Of a stretch of 64,000 nt of DNA, positions 9,380-21,946 are shown in pieces. The stretch lies in the NCBI GenBank assembly GCA_907165065.1, contig OU015525.1:42328037-42392036 (forward strand), in the 5' to 3' direction. The notes beneath the pieces were generated by a model. The model worked only from the letters and a program-made list of their open reading frames with translations. It ran no database searches and was not told where the DNA came from. Within the stretch, counting starts at the first letter, position 1, and each line of letters opens with the position of its first letter. A program made the position numbers and the translations under genes. This DNA is from Caprimulgus europaeus. Its lineage: Eukaryota; Chordata; Aves; Caprimulgiformes; Caprimulgidae.

Positions 9380-12300
9380 ATAAAGAGAATGAGTGTGTAA
9401 ATTCACAGTATCCTACGAGGAGGAAGAAGTGCCTGCCTTGTCTGGCGCATCCACCTCTTGTTTCTCAGTGCATGGACTATGCGCTATCATCACAGCTCAG
9501 CACTGTGACTGCTCTCTTGCTGGGTCAAGAGCCTGTACTGAGCTCCTGAGCAAGAAGATGAGTTTCCTATCCTCAACCCAAAGAGAGAGAAGACTGAGCT
9601 TCTAAGAGCTGCCTTCATTCACAGTGTTGTCTCCATGGCTCCACTTTGCCAAGAGCCCTGCCAGTCCCCTGGCCCAAGAGTGAAGCCTGAGACTTGGATT
9701 GTGTGGAGACAATGCAAGGTCAAGGTATATGGTCTCAAGCACACTGGGGAGGTGAGTAGGAAATCTTCTAACACAATGGACATATTTTAGTTACCTGAGT
9801 GAGGGTGTTTAGTGCAACTTGAGATGCTCTAGAGATTCAGTCACACCAGCCAGCCTGTGCTGGCGGGTGGGATTCCCTGAGGCATCTCAGGTGGCACCAG
9901 GTGGTAATGTTCAGATGATTGAATCAAGCTGTAGATCAGTGCATGGGAGATGCTTGCTAAGCAACAATAAAGGAAGCCAAAATACCTGCAAGACACATGC
10001 AGAAGAACAGTAGGTACTTCTGCTGAAGTGAGAGTGATCTGCCTTTGGGATCATGCCAAGTCTAAACTTGTCAGTAAAACAAGTGAACTGGAGTGTGATC
10101 CCCATCAGGGCAGGGGACAGGGGATGGTGATGGTCTAACCTCTTCTATACTCTGATGTTTTCCGTGCTCTCCTCATGAGATGTCTGTTCTTTCTACAAAA
10201 TCTCTGATTCTGCCCTGTGACACAACTGCAGGAAAATGCCTAATGGAAGTGAGAAGGATTTAATCCAGTGAAATAGTCCATTGAAATAGTGGAAGGTTTC
10301 CTGGTGGTGTATGTGAACTTTGAACCAAGCTGTTTATAAAATGCTGGTGTGGAGCTGGGATTGAACAGAAGAGTGTGGTGTCAGACTCTGCATAAACAAA
10401 TTTGCTTGTTTCAGATTATTCTACACGTGCAAGGAACCTACAGCTATTTTTTTTTTCCCTGTTACAGTCTTTTAGTCCTTTTTTCATCTATGCAAACAGT
10501 TTTGTGAACTTTGAGAATGGTCCTCTGTGCATTAAAATGTATTTGCTGTTGAAATGTTAAATCAAACAGCAGCTGGAATATTTTTAAAGGTCATAGTCAC
10601 TGAAGTAAAACACACATTGCATGCACCTTTTTGAACTGTTTTTCTATTTTTTTTCTTTTTTAAACATGGAATCCTTCAGTATATAGACAATGCTGCAACC
10701 AAAGTGTGTAGAGTGAAATCTAATTTTGTTTTACAGGAACTAAAATGCATGACGTTTGCATTTTCCATTTACCTTTCATAGGTGATTAAGAAGAAAAATA
10801 CCAGAACGATGTTAATGGCCTTTTTTTAGAAAAACCCCAGGTCTGTTAGTAGTTCATCTTTCCAGTATTTTCTCCATCACTCTGAAGCTCCAGGAGTGTG
10901 TTTGGGGAAAGTGCATCAGTGGCTTAAATGAAAGTGTCTGAGAATGCAGTTCTGCAACCAGGGCTGAATGACACAGCAATTTCTTCTGCTGTGGGACTGC
11001 AGTTCAGTTCTGCGAGCCTCTAAAGAAATGCTCTGGCTGCTACAGCAATAAAGTATTTTATATATACCATGTCAGATAAGCAGGCTTTGCAAACATACAT
11101 TATTTTCTGATAATGGAATGATTCTGATTTTAGTTATATCTGGTCATCTAGCTACAGCTAATGTGTTAAATCTCATCTTAATTTGTCTCTTTTGGCTGTC
11201 AACTATATGTAGATGTAAGTTCAAAGTGCATGTCTATTTATAAAACAGTAAACCAGTAAAATTGCATGGAATTTTATGCTCATGCTTTTGGATATACTGT
11301 GTTTTTACTGTACATTCAAGAAAAAGAATTGCTCACTCAAATGAGAAAACTAATTCAATAATATCACCAGAGATGCAATTGCCATAAGTATTACTACTCC
11401 AAGTGACAGACACAAAGCCTGAGAGGATCAGAGAATTTAAAAGTCTTTGCCCAGAGTCAGGTCATATAGGCAGACATTTGGCCTTTCAGCATGGGGGCAC
11501 TGACAGCTGCAGGCCTGGCATTGCTTCTCTATAGTGGAGGAGTTCAATTGTCCTTGGAGTTTTGGTTCATAGATCCACCATTGTCATGTTAAAAACATGA
11601 AGGGATTATTTCTTCTTCTGTTTAATAACTGTTAGCTCCTAGCTCATTAATATTAAGATCAATCCATCCGTCCTGTGTGCATTATATCACATAGATTTTT
11701 TTTTTCTTCTTTATTTCCCTTATTTGTTAAAATAAAACAGAGGTGATAGTGCAATTTTTTCCTTCAAGGGAATTAATTTGAAGCGTAATTAAATAAAAAG
11801 CCCTTATTAGATTTTTCCAATGTAGCTGGTGAAATTAAAAATCTAATCTTTCCTGCACTCAAAAGGGGGAGAATTCTTATAATTTGCATAAGGTTACATT
11901 ACAAATAAAAGAAGACAAAAATTGTAGAATTTTAAGTAGGTTATGATTTGAAAAACATTAATTTTATTTCTCACAAGGATGAACTTGGCCTGCTGTATCA
12001 TTCACTGTCAACAGAGGTTACTCCAATTGCTGCTGTGAGTTTAGCAGAAACTATCCAGCAGAGCTTAGCCTGGCAAGGTGCTGGTTGTCTTCCAGCTCTC
12101 CTTCACTCCTGTTGCAAGAAACACTCAGCACTTAATGGGCATTGATCAAAGTGGTTGTAATTAAGGACTTGGGTCTCTCCCTCAAATAATCCAATCATTT
12201 TTCTTCTGTTCTTTTATTTTGCATATTTCTACTTGAAGCAGATATAATATGAAAGAGCAAATGCTCGACCCATGCCTAAAAGAAGCTGCATTCTTTGTGT

Positions 12301-14194
12301 TAGCTCCTGAATGAGTTCTAAATATCTGCCCATAAGTTTTTTTCTGAAGTAATATTACTTTTTGTGTCTATGGGGAAGTCATTAACACCCTAATGGTCTG
12401 AATCAAAATTATTAAAAACAAAACCAAAACCACAAAACCAACAAAAAACCCACCCCAAAATAAAATGGAACCACAACAGGGCTTTGTGGTGCTATAAATG
12501 ACTGAGTTATAATTCATTAATTTAACAGACTATCATCTAGGCAGTGTCCAATTCTGTAATTAGTTCTGTAGTGTAAGCATCTGATAACAGAAGACCATCA
12601 ATATGCATGTGGCTGTACATGCAGAGTGTTTCAGTAATTCAGAAAAAATGGTGTGTAAGTCATTTGTGAGGATGCTGATGGAGGCAGTCAGGAGGAAAAA
12701 CACCAGTTGTTTCTGCAGCTGTGGGGTTGTTCATCATCAGCATGTTTTCGTGCTCCGAAAATAAAGAAGTAATGCATTCAAATCTGAGTACCTCCTTGCC
12801 TCTTTTAAGATTGTCTTGTACAGTCTGGTGCTAGGGATGATGTATAGATGTATAAAGAATGATATGATTTGCATGTTTTAGGTGTGATTGTGTATGTCAA
12901 GACTGATTAACAGAAATTAACTCCCTGTGTTTTTAAATAGACAGCTGAAACATTGGGAAAGCTTTCTCAAAATACTTATATACTTCACATGCAAATTTTT
13001 TTCTGAAATTTAATTGAAATTTTAATGATCATTTCACTGAAAGGAGAATACTGGACAGCCTACTTAGAAACAAAAATCATTTGTTACCATGATAAAATTA
13101 ATTAACCTGGTGGAGTGCTACAATCTGTGCAACATCAAATTATTGTAATTAGCACTTCTGTGATGTAAGCACCTGGGAACAACAGAGCCTCTGTTTTGCC
13201 TGCTGCTCTGCATTTTTATTCATTTATTTTGCTGGGTGAGGCCCTCCAGCTCCTATGAATGTCCACTGTAGCTCAAACCCCTCAAAGTGTGATTATGCAA
13301 TAATTTAAAGTTACATGAAGTAAAAACGAGAGCCCAAGATGTGCAATTCTACACCAAAATTTATGAGTGGAGATCCAGAGCCTCTTGTTGCTGACACCTC
13401 TTGTGTTTGATGGGGCAGAAAAATGAGTCATGGGAAATACCTTTCCCCTCTCCCCTAGGTTCTGCACAATTTGCACTGCTGCTGTCTGTTGGCAGTAAAA
13501 GGGGGATGTCATTAGAAAAACAAGCCTTATGGTGTGTGACTGTGGCTTTCCTCAGGGTATCGTAAAGGAACTGGACCCATCGGTGCTGTGCTGCACGATT
13601 CCTTGACTCTTCATATGCCAGTGGTCAGATAGCACAATCCCAAGGTAACAAATAGACATTTAAAACCTATCCACTGTACAAGCATATGGGGTGAGGTGTA
13701 GTGTAGAAGGCAAAATATTTCAATTCCAGTTAGCCCTGGATTAAGATCTGTGTGTGTTATTAGAGAGCTTCTGAGGGCAAGTGACTTTCCACTGAGGCAG
13801 AGGGGCAGCTTTTTTTTTTTTTTTTACCACATATGTGTATTTGTCAAATGAGGAAGACATCTCTTGCCCTTTTTTTCAGAGTGGGTTTCAGTGAGCTGAA
13901 CTGTCCTGAAAGGCTGAACAGTGCAAACTGCAGCTGCTGTGGCTGAAGCCAAGCAGCTCGTTTAGCCAGGAAGCACAGGATGATTTAGATAAATGAAGGC
14001 TTCTTGTAGGGTTTTATTCATGATTAAGAGCTAGCTTGGAGAGGAGGGGAGAGTAAATGGGGTGGTGTTGGTGGGGAAAAGGGGAATAATGCAATTGCAG
14101 AATCATTAGCAGGCAATTTAGAGATGTCAAGAGGTATGCACACATGTGCCATGGCCTTGATCAGCTTTGATGATATTTTCCCTCCTTGACATCA
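9380..14194. other. Long spacer, no gene recognised
   Basis: The first 350 bases after the LTR are richer in GC and hold a 70-codon open stretch at 9393-9605 with no recognisable domain. The remainder is AT-rich and unique-looking, with T runs near 10447, 10650, 11696 and 13809. I saw no CR1, LTR, tRNA or structured RNA in it. Confidence 0.5.
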
Positions 14195-14292
14195 TAGAAT
14201 TGTTTTGGTTGGAAAAGGCCTTTAAGATCATCAAGTCCAACTGTAAACCTAACACTGCCTAGGCCACCATTAAACCATTTCCCTAAAAGAGG
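14195..14292 (-). mobile_element. CR1 LINE 3' end, reversed, short relic
   Basis: 'catagaattgttttggttgg', 'gatcatcaagtccaactgta' and 'cctaacactgcc' match the reversed 3' end of an older CR1 subfamily. Only about 100 bases remain. The terminal octamers are at the left, so the element points to the minus strand. Confidence 0.85.
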
Positions 14293-17200
14293 AACAAAGG
14301 CTCTCACCTGGGTGGGCTGAGACATTGGGAGGGGGTTGGAGAACCAAACAGAAAAAATTTCTATCTTTTTCACAAGAGCTGAAACACCCAGGGTTCAGCA
14401 AGTCCAGTGACCACAGGGAGTTACACTTGTGACCATGTCTTACTGTCCATCTTGTGAGGAAATTTGATATTAATTAATATTTCAGTAAGGTTTTATCCTG
14501 TTTTTTGTTATCATTCTGAGAGGAATTAGAAATACAATTAATTTTTCTGTTCTGCTGCAGGGTTAGTTAATGAGAATGAAATGATCGGAGATCTATCCAC
14601 TCCTCTGAAGTCAGCCAGCCATTCTCATTAAGGCTCGTTTCTCCCAGTTTTAATGGACAGTTCTGCTTGATGTCTGTCTGTCATTTTTTAGCTGCCTATC
14701 TAGAAAGCTGGCTTGCAAACATTTTCTTTTTATAACATGTCAGCCAGCCTTAGAAAGGTTTATCAAAAAAATGCTGGCACAGAGTTTAAAATGGATTTAA
14801 ACTGCTGGGTAGATGTTCAAATGTGGAGGAAGAGTGGGTGAGGCATGGCTTTAAAGGTGATTGGCAATTGGGAACACTAGAGTGATCAAGTCTTGCTTTA
14901 TAGTACAACAACTGAGATCTATCTTGTATATTAATGAGTAATTTTTATGCTATTGATGTGTAAAGGGAGACAGGTGCAAGAGAAAAGATCTTGTCATAAA
15001 TCATGTGTGTGCTTTTGTTACCATAGAAGTCAAGAACTAGAAACTCCACGAGTTCCAGATACAGCAGCTTCCTTACAGAAGCGCTTACTGCAGATTATAA
15101 ACTCCAGTGTAACTAGCAATTAGACAATAATTTTCAAAATGCAGATAAATTTGACTTTATGGGAGGGAACCAAATAAAACAAACATACAGATTCTGAGCA
15201 ATGTTATGAGAGAAGAGTCCTTGAGGGAAAAGTACTCTTGAGTTTGAGGTTACAGTATCACAGTACTTCAGTCCCTAAACAAAACAAGGAAAAAGAAAGG
15301 GGAAAACAAATATGTTTTAAACTATGATTAAATAGCCTGCTCAAGTAGGAAGAGATTATTCTCAGCAAGTATCTTGCCAAAAATGGTGAGACCATCCCAC
15401 TGAAATCAAGGAATGTTAATAGTGCCTCGCTGGAATTCAAAAAAGAGAGAAAAGGGGAAAAATTGAAGAGCATGAGGGTGGAGGTGAACAAAAACAACCA
15501 GATGTGCATTTTGTAGTGACTGGCCTGGAAAAAGCCTGCTGGAAAATGGTACCACCACAGAGCAAGTGCCGTCAGTCATGTGAGATGATTTCTTCATATC
15601 AGCTTTTTAACAGAGAGACTGATGACACCTATTCAGACCTGATTTTCAGTAAAGATGAAGAAAGCACTGGACTGTGACATGATGAACCTAAACCAAGCAC
15701 TTTATAAAGGATGAATATGCAGCTGTGTTTCTTTTAATTGGCAATGTAGATCAGTAGGATCCATTTTAAGCCTGGAAAGCCAAGAGACAGGAACAATTTA
15801 GCTATACATACAGAATAAGTTAATGTGAGCATTTGCAATTGCTGGAGGAAAAAAGCATTGCTAATATACTGAAGAACAAAGCAATTAGATATTGAATGTC
15901 TGGGGTAGTTTAAAACTCTTACATTTTCCACATGATGAATGAATCAAGAGGATGGATAAATCAAGAGGATTTTTTCAGAGATCTGCTACATTTACTGTGT
16001 TCCCAAAGAAGAGTGGGAGATCGCTGTAAGGGTACAGCAAAATGCTTTTGCTGTGTTCTGCTGTGTATGTACTGTATTGCTGGGCAGGCTTGAAAGCAAG
16101 CAGGTGCATGGTGTGTTCCACAAATCACTATTTTACGTGGTAGCAGTAAGTCTGTTCAGGTCTTTCCCTTTTTTTTTTTTACTCCTCTGTAAAGTACAGT
16201 TTTTTTCTGAGGACATGTTTCAGTTTTAAAGTGTAGTTTTTAACTAAATTTTACCATCAGTTTTGGACTTGCATTGTAAGACTTGCACCATAAAACTGTC
16301 ATCACCATTTGCCTACATACCATGGTAGAACTGATGCTCTGGGGCAACTACTATAGCCCAAAGATACCAGTGCGGTCAGCTAATCCCGGTGTTGCGGAAT
16401 GAACCCTTGTTTCAGCCATTATCAGCAGGATGATCTTTGGCATGAGTTGGATCACTTTGGTAATGATTATCCTGAGGTAAAGGAGCAAAAAATGTGGATT
16501 TTTAAAATGAACGTGGCTCATTCAAATATACATTGCCATCCTAGTAAATTCCTGACATTAAGTGGAGTAGTTCCTCTTATGATTTTCAGTTTCTTCAGTC
16601 AAAAAGATTTCTGATGGGAAATTTTCAGCTCTGCTCTGGGGCATGAATAAATGACGGTTCATCTTGTTAAACAGCTGTGTTATAATAATTAATTATGATA
16701 ATCTTTCTCTACTAATTGATGAGCACAAGCTAAATTCCTTCCCTTCTTGATCTCTGTTCACTCTGTTCCAGGCGTGATGTACTTCACGGATGTATTTTGT
16801 TATCACCTATAACCTCCATTACACAAATTGCATAACCTTTCCAAAAAACAGAGAAAAAAAATAAGTGCTGTTTACAAAATTTATATTTAAAGTGTCTCTG
16901 TCGTATTTCCAATGGGAATTGCGTAATTACCATATCCTCTCCCCTGCAACCTGTTGTTTGGCAAAGAAGCTTTGACTGACACTTACTAGTATGTCCCCTC
17001 CATTGCAGGTACATGGGTATGACATGCTGAAAGACTCTGGGTGATATTTCAGCAACTCCTGACCTTGAATTTAGCATATTGGGAACTTGTCCAAGACTGA
17101 GATGCCTGAGACCTATTAGTAAACCCCAAGATATTCTCAACTCCAGACAAACTTTAAGGTAAAAATAGAGTGTAAAGTTTAAGAAATCTGCTTCTTCGTT

Positions 17201-17390
17201 CAAAGACAGCTGCAGAGAGGCTCTAATTATCATGCTGGTTTGACTTCAAGGAGGTTTCTACATTACAGCCATCCAAACAGGTTCACAAATCAAACTGTTA
17301 CAGGGATGGAGCTGAGTCCACTTGACAAACCTTCAAAAGGTGAAGTATTTTTTCTTACATTGTTCTTTCTCAGCTAGGTTTCTGTGGAAT
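14293..17390. other. Spacer with one perfect inverted repeat, no gene recognised
   Basis: Unique-looking AT-rich sequence. An inverted repeat at 14567-14631 is annotated separately. A 149-codon open frame on the minus strand (16784-17233) has no recognisable domain and no supporting signals, so it is not called a gene. A T run lies at about 16168-16180. Confidence 0.5.
14567..14631. repeat. Perfect 12-bp inverted repeat, 41-base loop
   Basis: TTAATGAGAATG at 14567-14578 and CATTCTCATTAA at 14620-14631 are exact reverse complements. No mobile element is recognised around them. The loop is too long and the stem too short for a normal microRNA precursor. Confidence 0.8.
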
Positions 17391-18032
17391 TGTCCTGGTT
17401 TTTAGCTGGAACAGATCTGGGTTTCTTTTTCAGTAGTTAGAATAGTGCTGCGTTTGCTTTCAGCCTGGGACTCGTTATGAGACACTGATAACTTACCAGT
17501 GTTTGCATTTTTGTCACTGGAAGTGAAGGACTTTGTGTTCTGTTAGTCCACAAGCACAAGATTTAAGGGGGTGAGGAATATTTAAATTAATAAGCTAAAT
17601 TGGCATTTGGATATGCCAATGGGATATTCCATATCATATCATGTCATGTCCAGTACATTAGTGAGGGTCTCTTCCTCTCTTGCTCTCTCTGGCTTTTGCT
17701 CGGGCTCTCACTCTTCCAGGATTGCGGTTTTGGTTGGGGATTGTCGCTCCTGTGGGATCGTTGTCTGGGAACAGGCTGGGCTTGGTCAGCAGGTGGTGAG
17801 CAGTTGCACTGTGTATCACTCATTTGTATATGTTGTTACTGTTATCACTATCACTACTATTTTAATATTGGCATTACTGTAAGGTTTTTTTAATTTCTAT
17901 TATTAAATTGTTCTTATCTCAGCCTACAAGCCTCCTTATCCTTGCCCACCAGTCCTCTCCCCTGAGTGTGGGGGGGGAAGTGGGGGAACAGCTGTGTTGG
18001 CTGCTAGCCGAGGAATGAAACTTGCTGTTGCA
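17391..18032 (+). mobile_element. Solo LTR, ERVL-like, sister of the 8719 copy
   Basis: The sequence starts TGTCCTGG and follows the reversed 8719-9374 copy closely, up to 'ggctgctagcc'. The end is uncertain. The terminal 'gggctagcccagtgaaactg' of the sister is altered to a shorter 'aggaatgaaact', and the first CA after it is at 18032. No target duplication is found for that end. A GGAAT pair at 17386-17390 and 18012-18016 would fit an end at 18011, but that end lacks CA. The TATA box is degraded, while the ATTAAA signal and the 'gttgcactgtgtatcactca' block are kept. No retroviral genes adjoin it. Confidence 0.88.
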
Positions 18033-18299
18033 AGGTTTTGCAACTCGTCATCCTGGTACGTTATTCAAACTATGGTAGCTGATGGCTCTGTTTATATCTC
18101 CTAGTCAATGCACAACTTCCATCTTGTACAGCCTCAGTCTTTATGGGAAGACCATGATGATGTTTTTCTAGCAGAAGTTGTTTACTTGTCTGCAACTACT
18201 TAACTTTTCAATTACTGTGATTTTGAAAAACTGGTAGTACAAAGTCTCTGACTGAGTCAAGTCTAACAGGCCAAATATGTAAGGTCAACATAGGGATCT

Positions 18300-18760
18300 T
18301 CAAGAGAGAGTCCAGCAGAGGGCCACAAAGATGATGAGGGGCCTGGAGCATCTGCCTTACAAGGAGGGGCTGAGAGAGCTGGGACTCTTCAGCTTGGAGA
18401 AGAGAAGACTGAGAGGGGATCTTATCAATGTCTATAAATACATGAAATGTGGGGGCCAGATGGATGGGGCCGGGCTTTTTTTCAGTAGTACCCAGTGACA
18501 GGACAAGGAGCAATGGGCAAAAACTGGAACACTGGAAGTTCCATACCAACTTAAGGAAAGACTTCCTTACTGTGAGGGTGACAGAGCACTGGAACAGGCT
18601 GCCCAGGAAGGTTGTGGAGTCTACTTCTCTGGAGATGTTCAAAACCCACCTGGATGCTTCCCAGTCCAACCTGTTGTAGGGAACCTGCTTTGTCAGGGGG
18701 GTTGGACTAGATGTTCTCTTGAGGTCCCTTCCAACCCCTACAATTCTGTGAATCTGTGAT
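18300..18760 (+). mobile_element. CR1 LINE 3' end, different subfamily
   Basis: The last 460 bases of a CR1 begin at 'gagtccagcagagggcc', which encodes the C-terminal part of ORF2, and end at 'attctgtgaatctgtgat'. The coding part is open at 18449-18679 (ending SQSNLL) but is only a fragment. Its 3' hairpin uses GGGTTGG with CCAACCC instead of GGATTGG with CCAATCC. It is distinct from the young subfamily at 3190 and 51600. Confidence 0.92.
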
Positions 18761-21700
18761 CAGATGGGCTTTTGCTCACTCAGGACTCTGCAAGTGGTAG
18801 CTGCAAAATCCTACCCTTGCTAAAACTTGCTGGATTTTCTATACTGAGCACCTTTTCTTCAGGGGAAATGCCTTTTTTTTTCTAGCACAAAGTGAAACTG
18901 TTTTGCATTTTTGCATTAGACTGGATATGAATCAGCCAATTTTGTATTTCAGGAAAGCTTTGCTTTGTGTAGCCTACTGCTGTTTTAAACCAGAAGTTGT
19001 GTATTTGGTCTTTGCTGCTTCCTAAGCTTGGAAAACTCCCTTATGTACCTTGCCTGTATCTCTTCAGTATCTAGAAAGCTCCTAAGTTCTCCTCATGAGT
19101 CTATTTCTTACTCTTGCCAAAAGGTTCGTTTGTATTAGTGGAATGAGATGTATAAGGAAGTTAGTAAATTTCACCCTGGCTTGCCCAAATGTAAAACAAG
19201 AGTTGAGAAAATCTGTAGCTTTGAGAAAGTTTAGTTTGTCCTACAGCTGTAAGACTTTAAAGTAGGTGATGCCTTTTGTAAGTGTTTGTAGCATGCTTCC
19301 ATCCTGTCACTTATCCACACTGTTGAACCCCATTGCTGAGCTCTGGGACACCCTTTGTTTGGGTGTTATATGAAAGCTAGACTTTCTGGGTGGGTTTTGA
19401 CTCCTTTTTCTGGGTACTGTGGCTGGACACAGAGCTTTGGGCTGAGGTGAGGTAACTAAAAGCTGGAGAGATGGCAGCTGACCCCTGACACCCCACTCCT
19501 CCAGCTGCAAACTGCCATCTCCCAGTTGAGCTGATATCTGACTCTGCTTAATCCATTTCCCCTTAGATGTCAGAGCTTTAGCCCCAGTGATGGAGACTGG
19601 GTTAATATAGGTGGTTACCTCTCATTTTTACACTACAAAATCAATTTTGCTACTCGTTTGGGCTCATGAAACCTTTCCCTTACCTGACCTAATGTGCCTG
19701 CAGCCCTACCCACCAAGTGTCGTATCGTAAAATAAATTCATTCGTATCAAAGGTGCTGAGATCTTTCAAACGTGGCAGAGAGCAGCTAGGTACTCACAAG
19801 GGCAAGCAGTGTCTGCAGGGAAAGCCTTCCACAGACACGCTTAACATTTCTTTGGAGAACAAGGTTTTACTTTCAAGGGTGGAAGATGCTATTTGAATAT
19901 TTCAAGGATGAATCAATTTCATAAAGGCATTCAGAGAGGTGCAGATCTGGACCTTATAAACTTAATTATATCAACAATAAGAGGTAGAGAAAGTTTTTTA
20001 TGCATAAAAGAGTAAAGCAGGGGCTCCACTGCCTCTCATCCTTGCATCTTCCAGTGTATTATGAGCTTCTGGTACACTTATGGCAGTATTAATAATAGCA
20101 TTTATTAAAAAATATCCTGATGTAGCTCTGTTTGCTGATTAATTGTGATCTTCACTGTTGCTGGAGAAGATAATCTCCAAGTCTCCCACTTGATCTGACT
20201 AAGGAAAGGCTGAGTGAGACAAGACTATACTTACCAAGCTGTAGAAGGATAGTCTTTTCAAGTGGAGATGATTTGGAAACAAAAACAAGAGAAAAGAAGG
20301 AAAATCACATTTTTTTTCCCCCCTTTTAAAAATGCAATAGAAGAATTGGGAGAAAGAATTGAGTCTCTGGGAAATGCTGAGACTTAAGGAAATAAAATAC
20401 TGGGGCTGGGATCGCAGAGTCTGGCCTGAGACAACCAAACTCTTCTTTTGACCACACATGAACTGATACAGTGCTGGATTTAGATGTGAATGACATCTTA
20501 AATGTATGAAAGGATAAGCCTTTGGCAATCAAAAGGACAGAGAAAATGGGACTTTTGGTGCAAGAGATAGGATGAGGAAGACTCAGTAGCAGTCGGTACT
20601 TGTTTCATACAGGAGACTCGATAAAGGAGATGATGCCATATGAAGGTTTCACTATACTGAAGCTCTTTTTTTTGCCTGAAAAGCTGATTTTATTTGAAAT
20701 TTACTTGAAAAGTGGGTTTATGACTTCTCCTTGATGTCTTAATTTCCTTCCATGAACTGGACTACATTGGAAGCTTCTATATGGAATTCTTTGTGTTGCT
20801 GTATCGGGGTGCTTATTGCAGATACCCTGTGTTTATCTATCTTGCATGAGAAGTGGGAATTTTCTCTGGTACTTTTGCTGAATTCTTTTCATGCAAATCC
20901 TAGAACTGTTGGTAATATTTTATGTCTGGAAGAAATTCCATAAAATATTTTGGTAAATCTTCAGCTCTTGCAGTTTTCTGAGTTTACAGGTTCTACAATC
21001 ATTCAGGAAAGCTGTAAAGGACAAAAAAACCCAACCAGCAAAACTTCACTAATTTATTATCTGTGAGTAAATGGCTTTGAATTCATTGTCATGAGGGAAC
21101 AAATTCTAGCAGACTCAAGATAAACGGCACAGCAAACTTGCATCTTGCTGTAATCAGTGATTTCCTCTTGTAGCGGATAAATCTTTTTTTCTCTCTCCGA
21201 AAATATTAAATCAAAGGTAACTGGGAATCCAGAGACTGTTTGCAGTACTTCTTTCCATCTTTTTCTTTCTCTTGATCATGACTTCTACATGCTAAATAGT
21301 TTTCTAAAGGTGCCATCAGCTGGTTGACCTCCTAATCACGCAGGCACCAGTGGAAGAATGCAAGAATCTGTTACAAACTTTAAGATCTGACTTGGGAAAA
21401 GGCTGCAACTTTTTAAATGGGTGCTGTTCCAGAGCAGTAAGGCTATAGAGAAATAGAATTTAAAATTTCTTTGGTATTTTATAGTTTCATAAAACTTCAT
21501 GAAAGCTATGTCTAAAATTTAGCTAATTTCAATGCATTTTGGTCACCCCCAAATACTTAAAAATGATGAATTTAATATAAAAGTACTTGCAGTAAAATAC
21601 TGAACTATATGCTTCATGAGTTTATAGTGCTTTTGAATACACAATGAATATCACTATCTTAAATGGGATTGTTTTATAAAGGATTAATGCTTTTGGTTGT

Positions 21701-21892
21701 TATTTTCTTTGTCCAGTGCTTCCTTCTGAGCAACCGTTTCAAACAGAAGATCCATGTGCAGCTTCTCAGGTTGTTTTTTCCATTGAATTTACAATAAACT
21801 GGAGTCTTCTGCAAAATTCTCAGAGCAAGAGTGGCACAGCCTATTATTTGAAATTTTCCCTCTCATGTGTCACCTAACATCCACATACTAGG

Positions 21893-21946
21893 AGGGTTAT
21901 TTCCAGTCTAAAAGACTTCAAGAAGACCTCTGAAAAGACTACAAAA
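21893..21946 (+). repeat. Local direct repeat, copy 1
   Basis: About 54 bases starting 'agggttatttcc' and ending 'gaaaagactacaaaa' match 23454-23508 at roughly 92 percent. I do not recognise it as part of a known family. Confidence 0.75.

Noticed and set aside
16784..17233. 149-codon open frame on the minus strand
   Set aside because: It is long for AT-rich DNA, but there is no recognisable domain, no splice or promoter context, and hydrophobic text typical of chance frames. It is within what 64 kb can give by chance.
17600..17893. Two overlapping open frames of 91 and 97 codons
   Set aside because: They lie wholly inside a solo LTR, and the same text appears reversed in the LTR at 8719.
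17386..18016. GGAAT direct repeat as a target duplication of the plus-strand LTR
   Set aside because: It would require the LTR to end without CA, and the alignment to the sister copy continues past it. A chance match is more likely.
18208..18669. 153-codon minus-strand open frame
   Set aside because: It mostly lies antisense to the CR1 fragment at 18300-18760, and no domain is seen.
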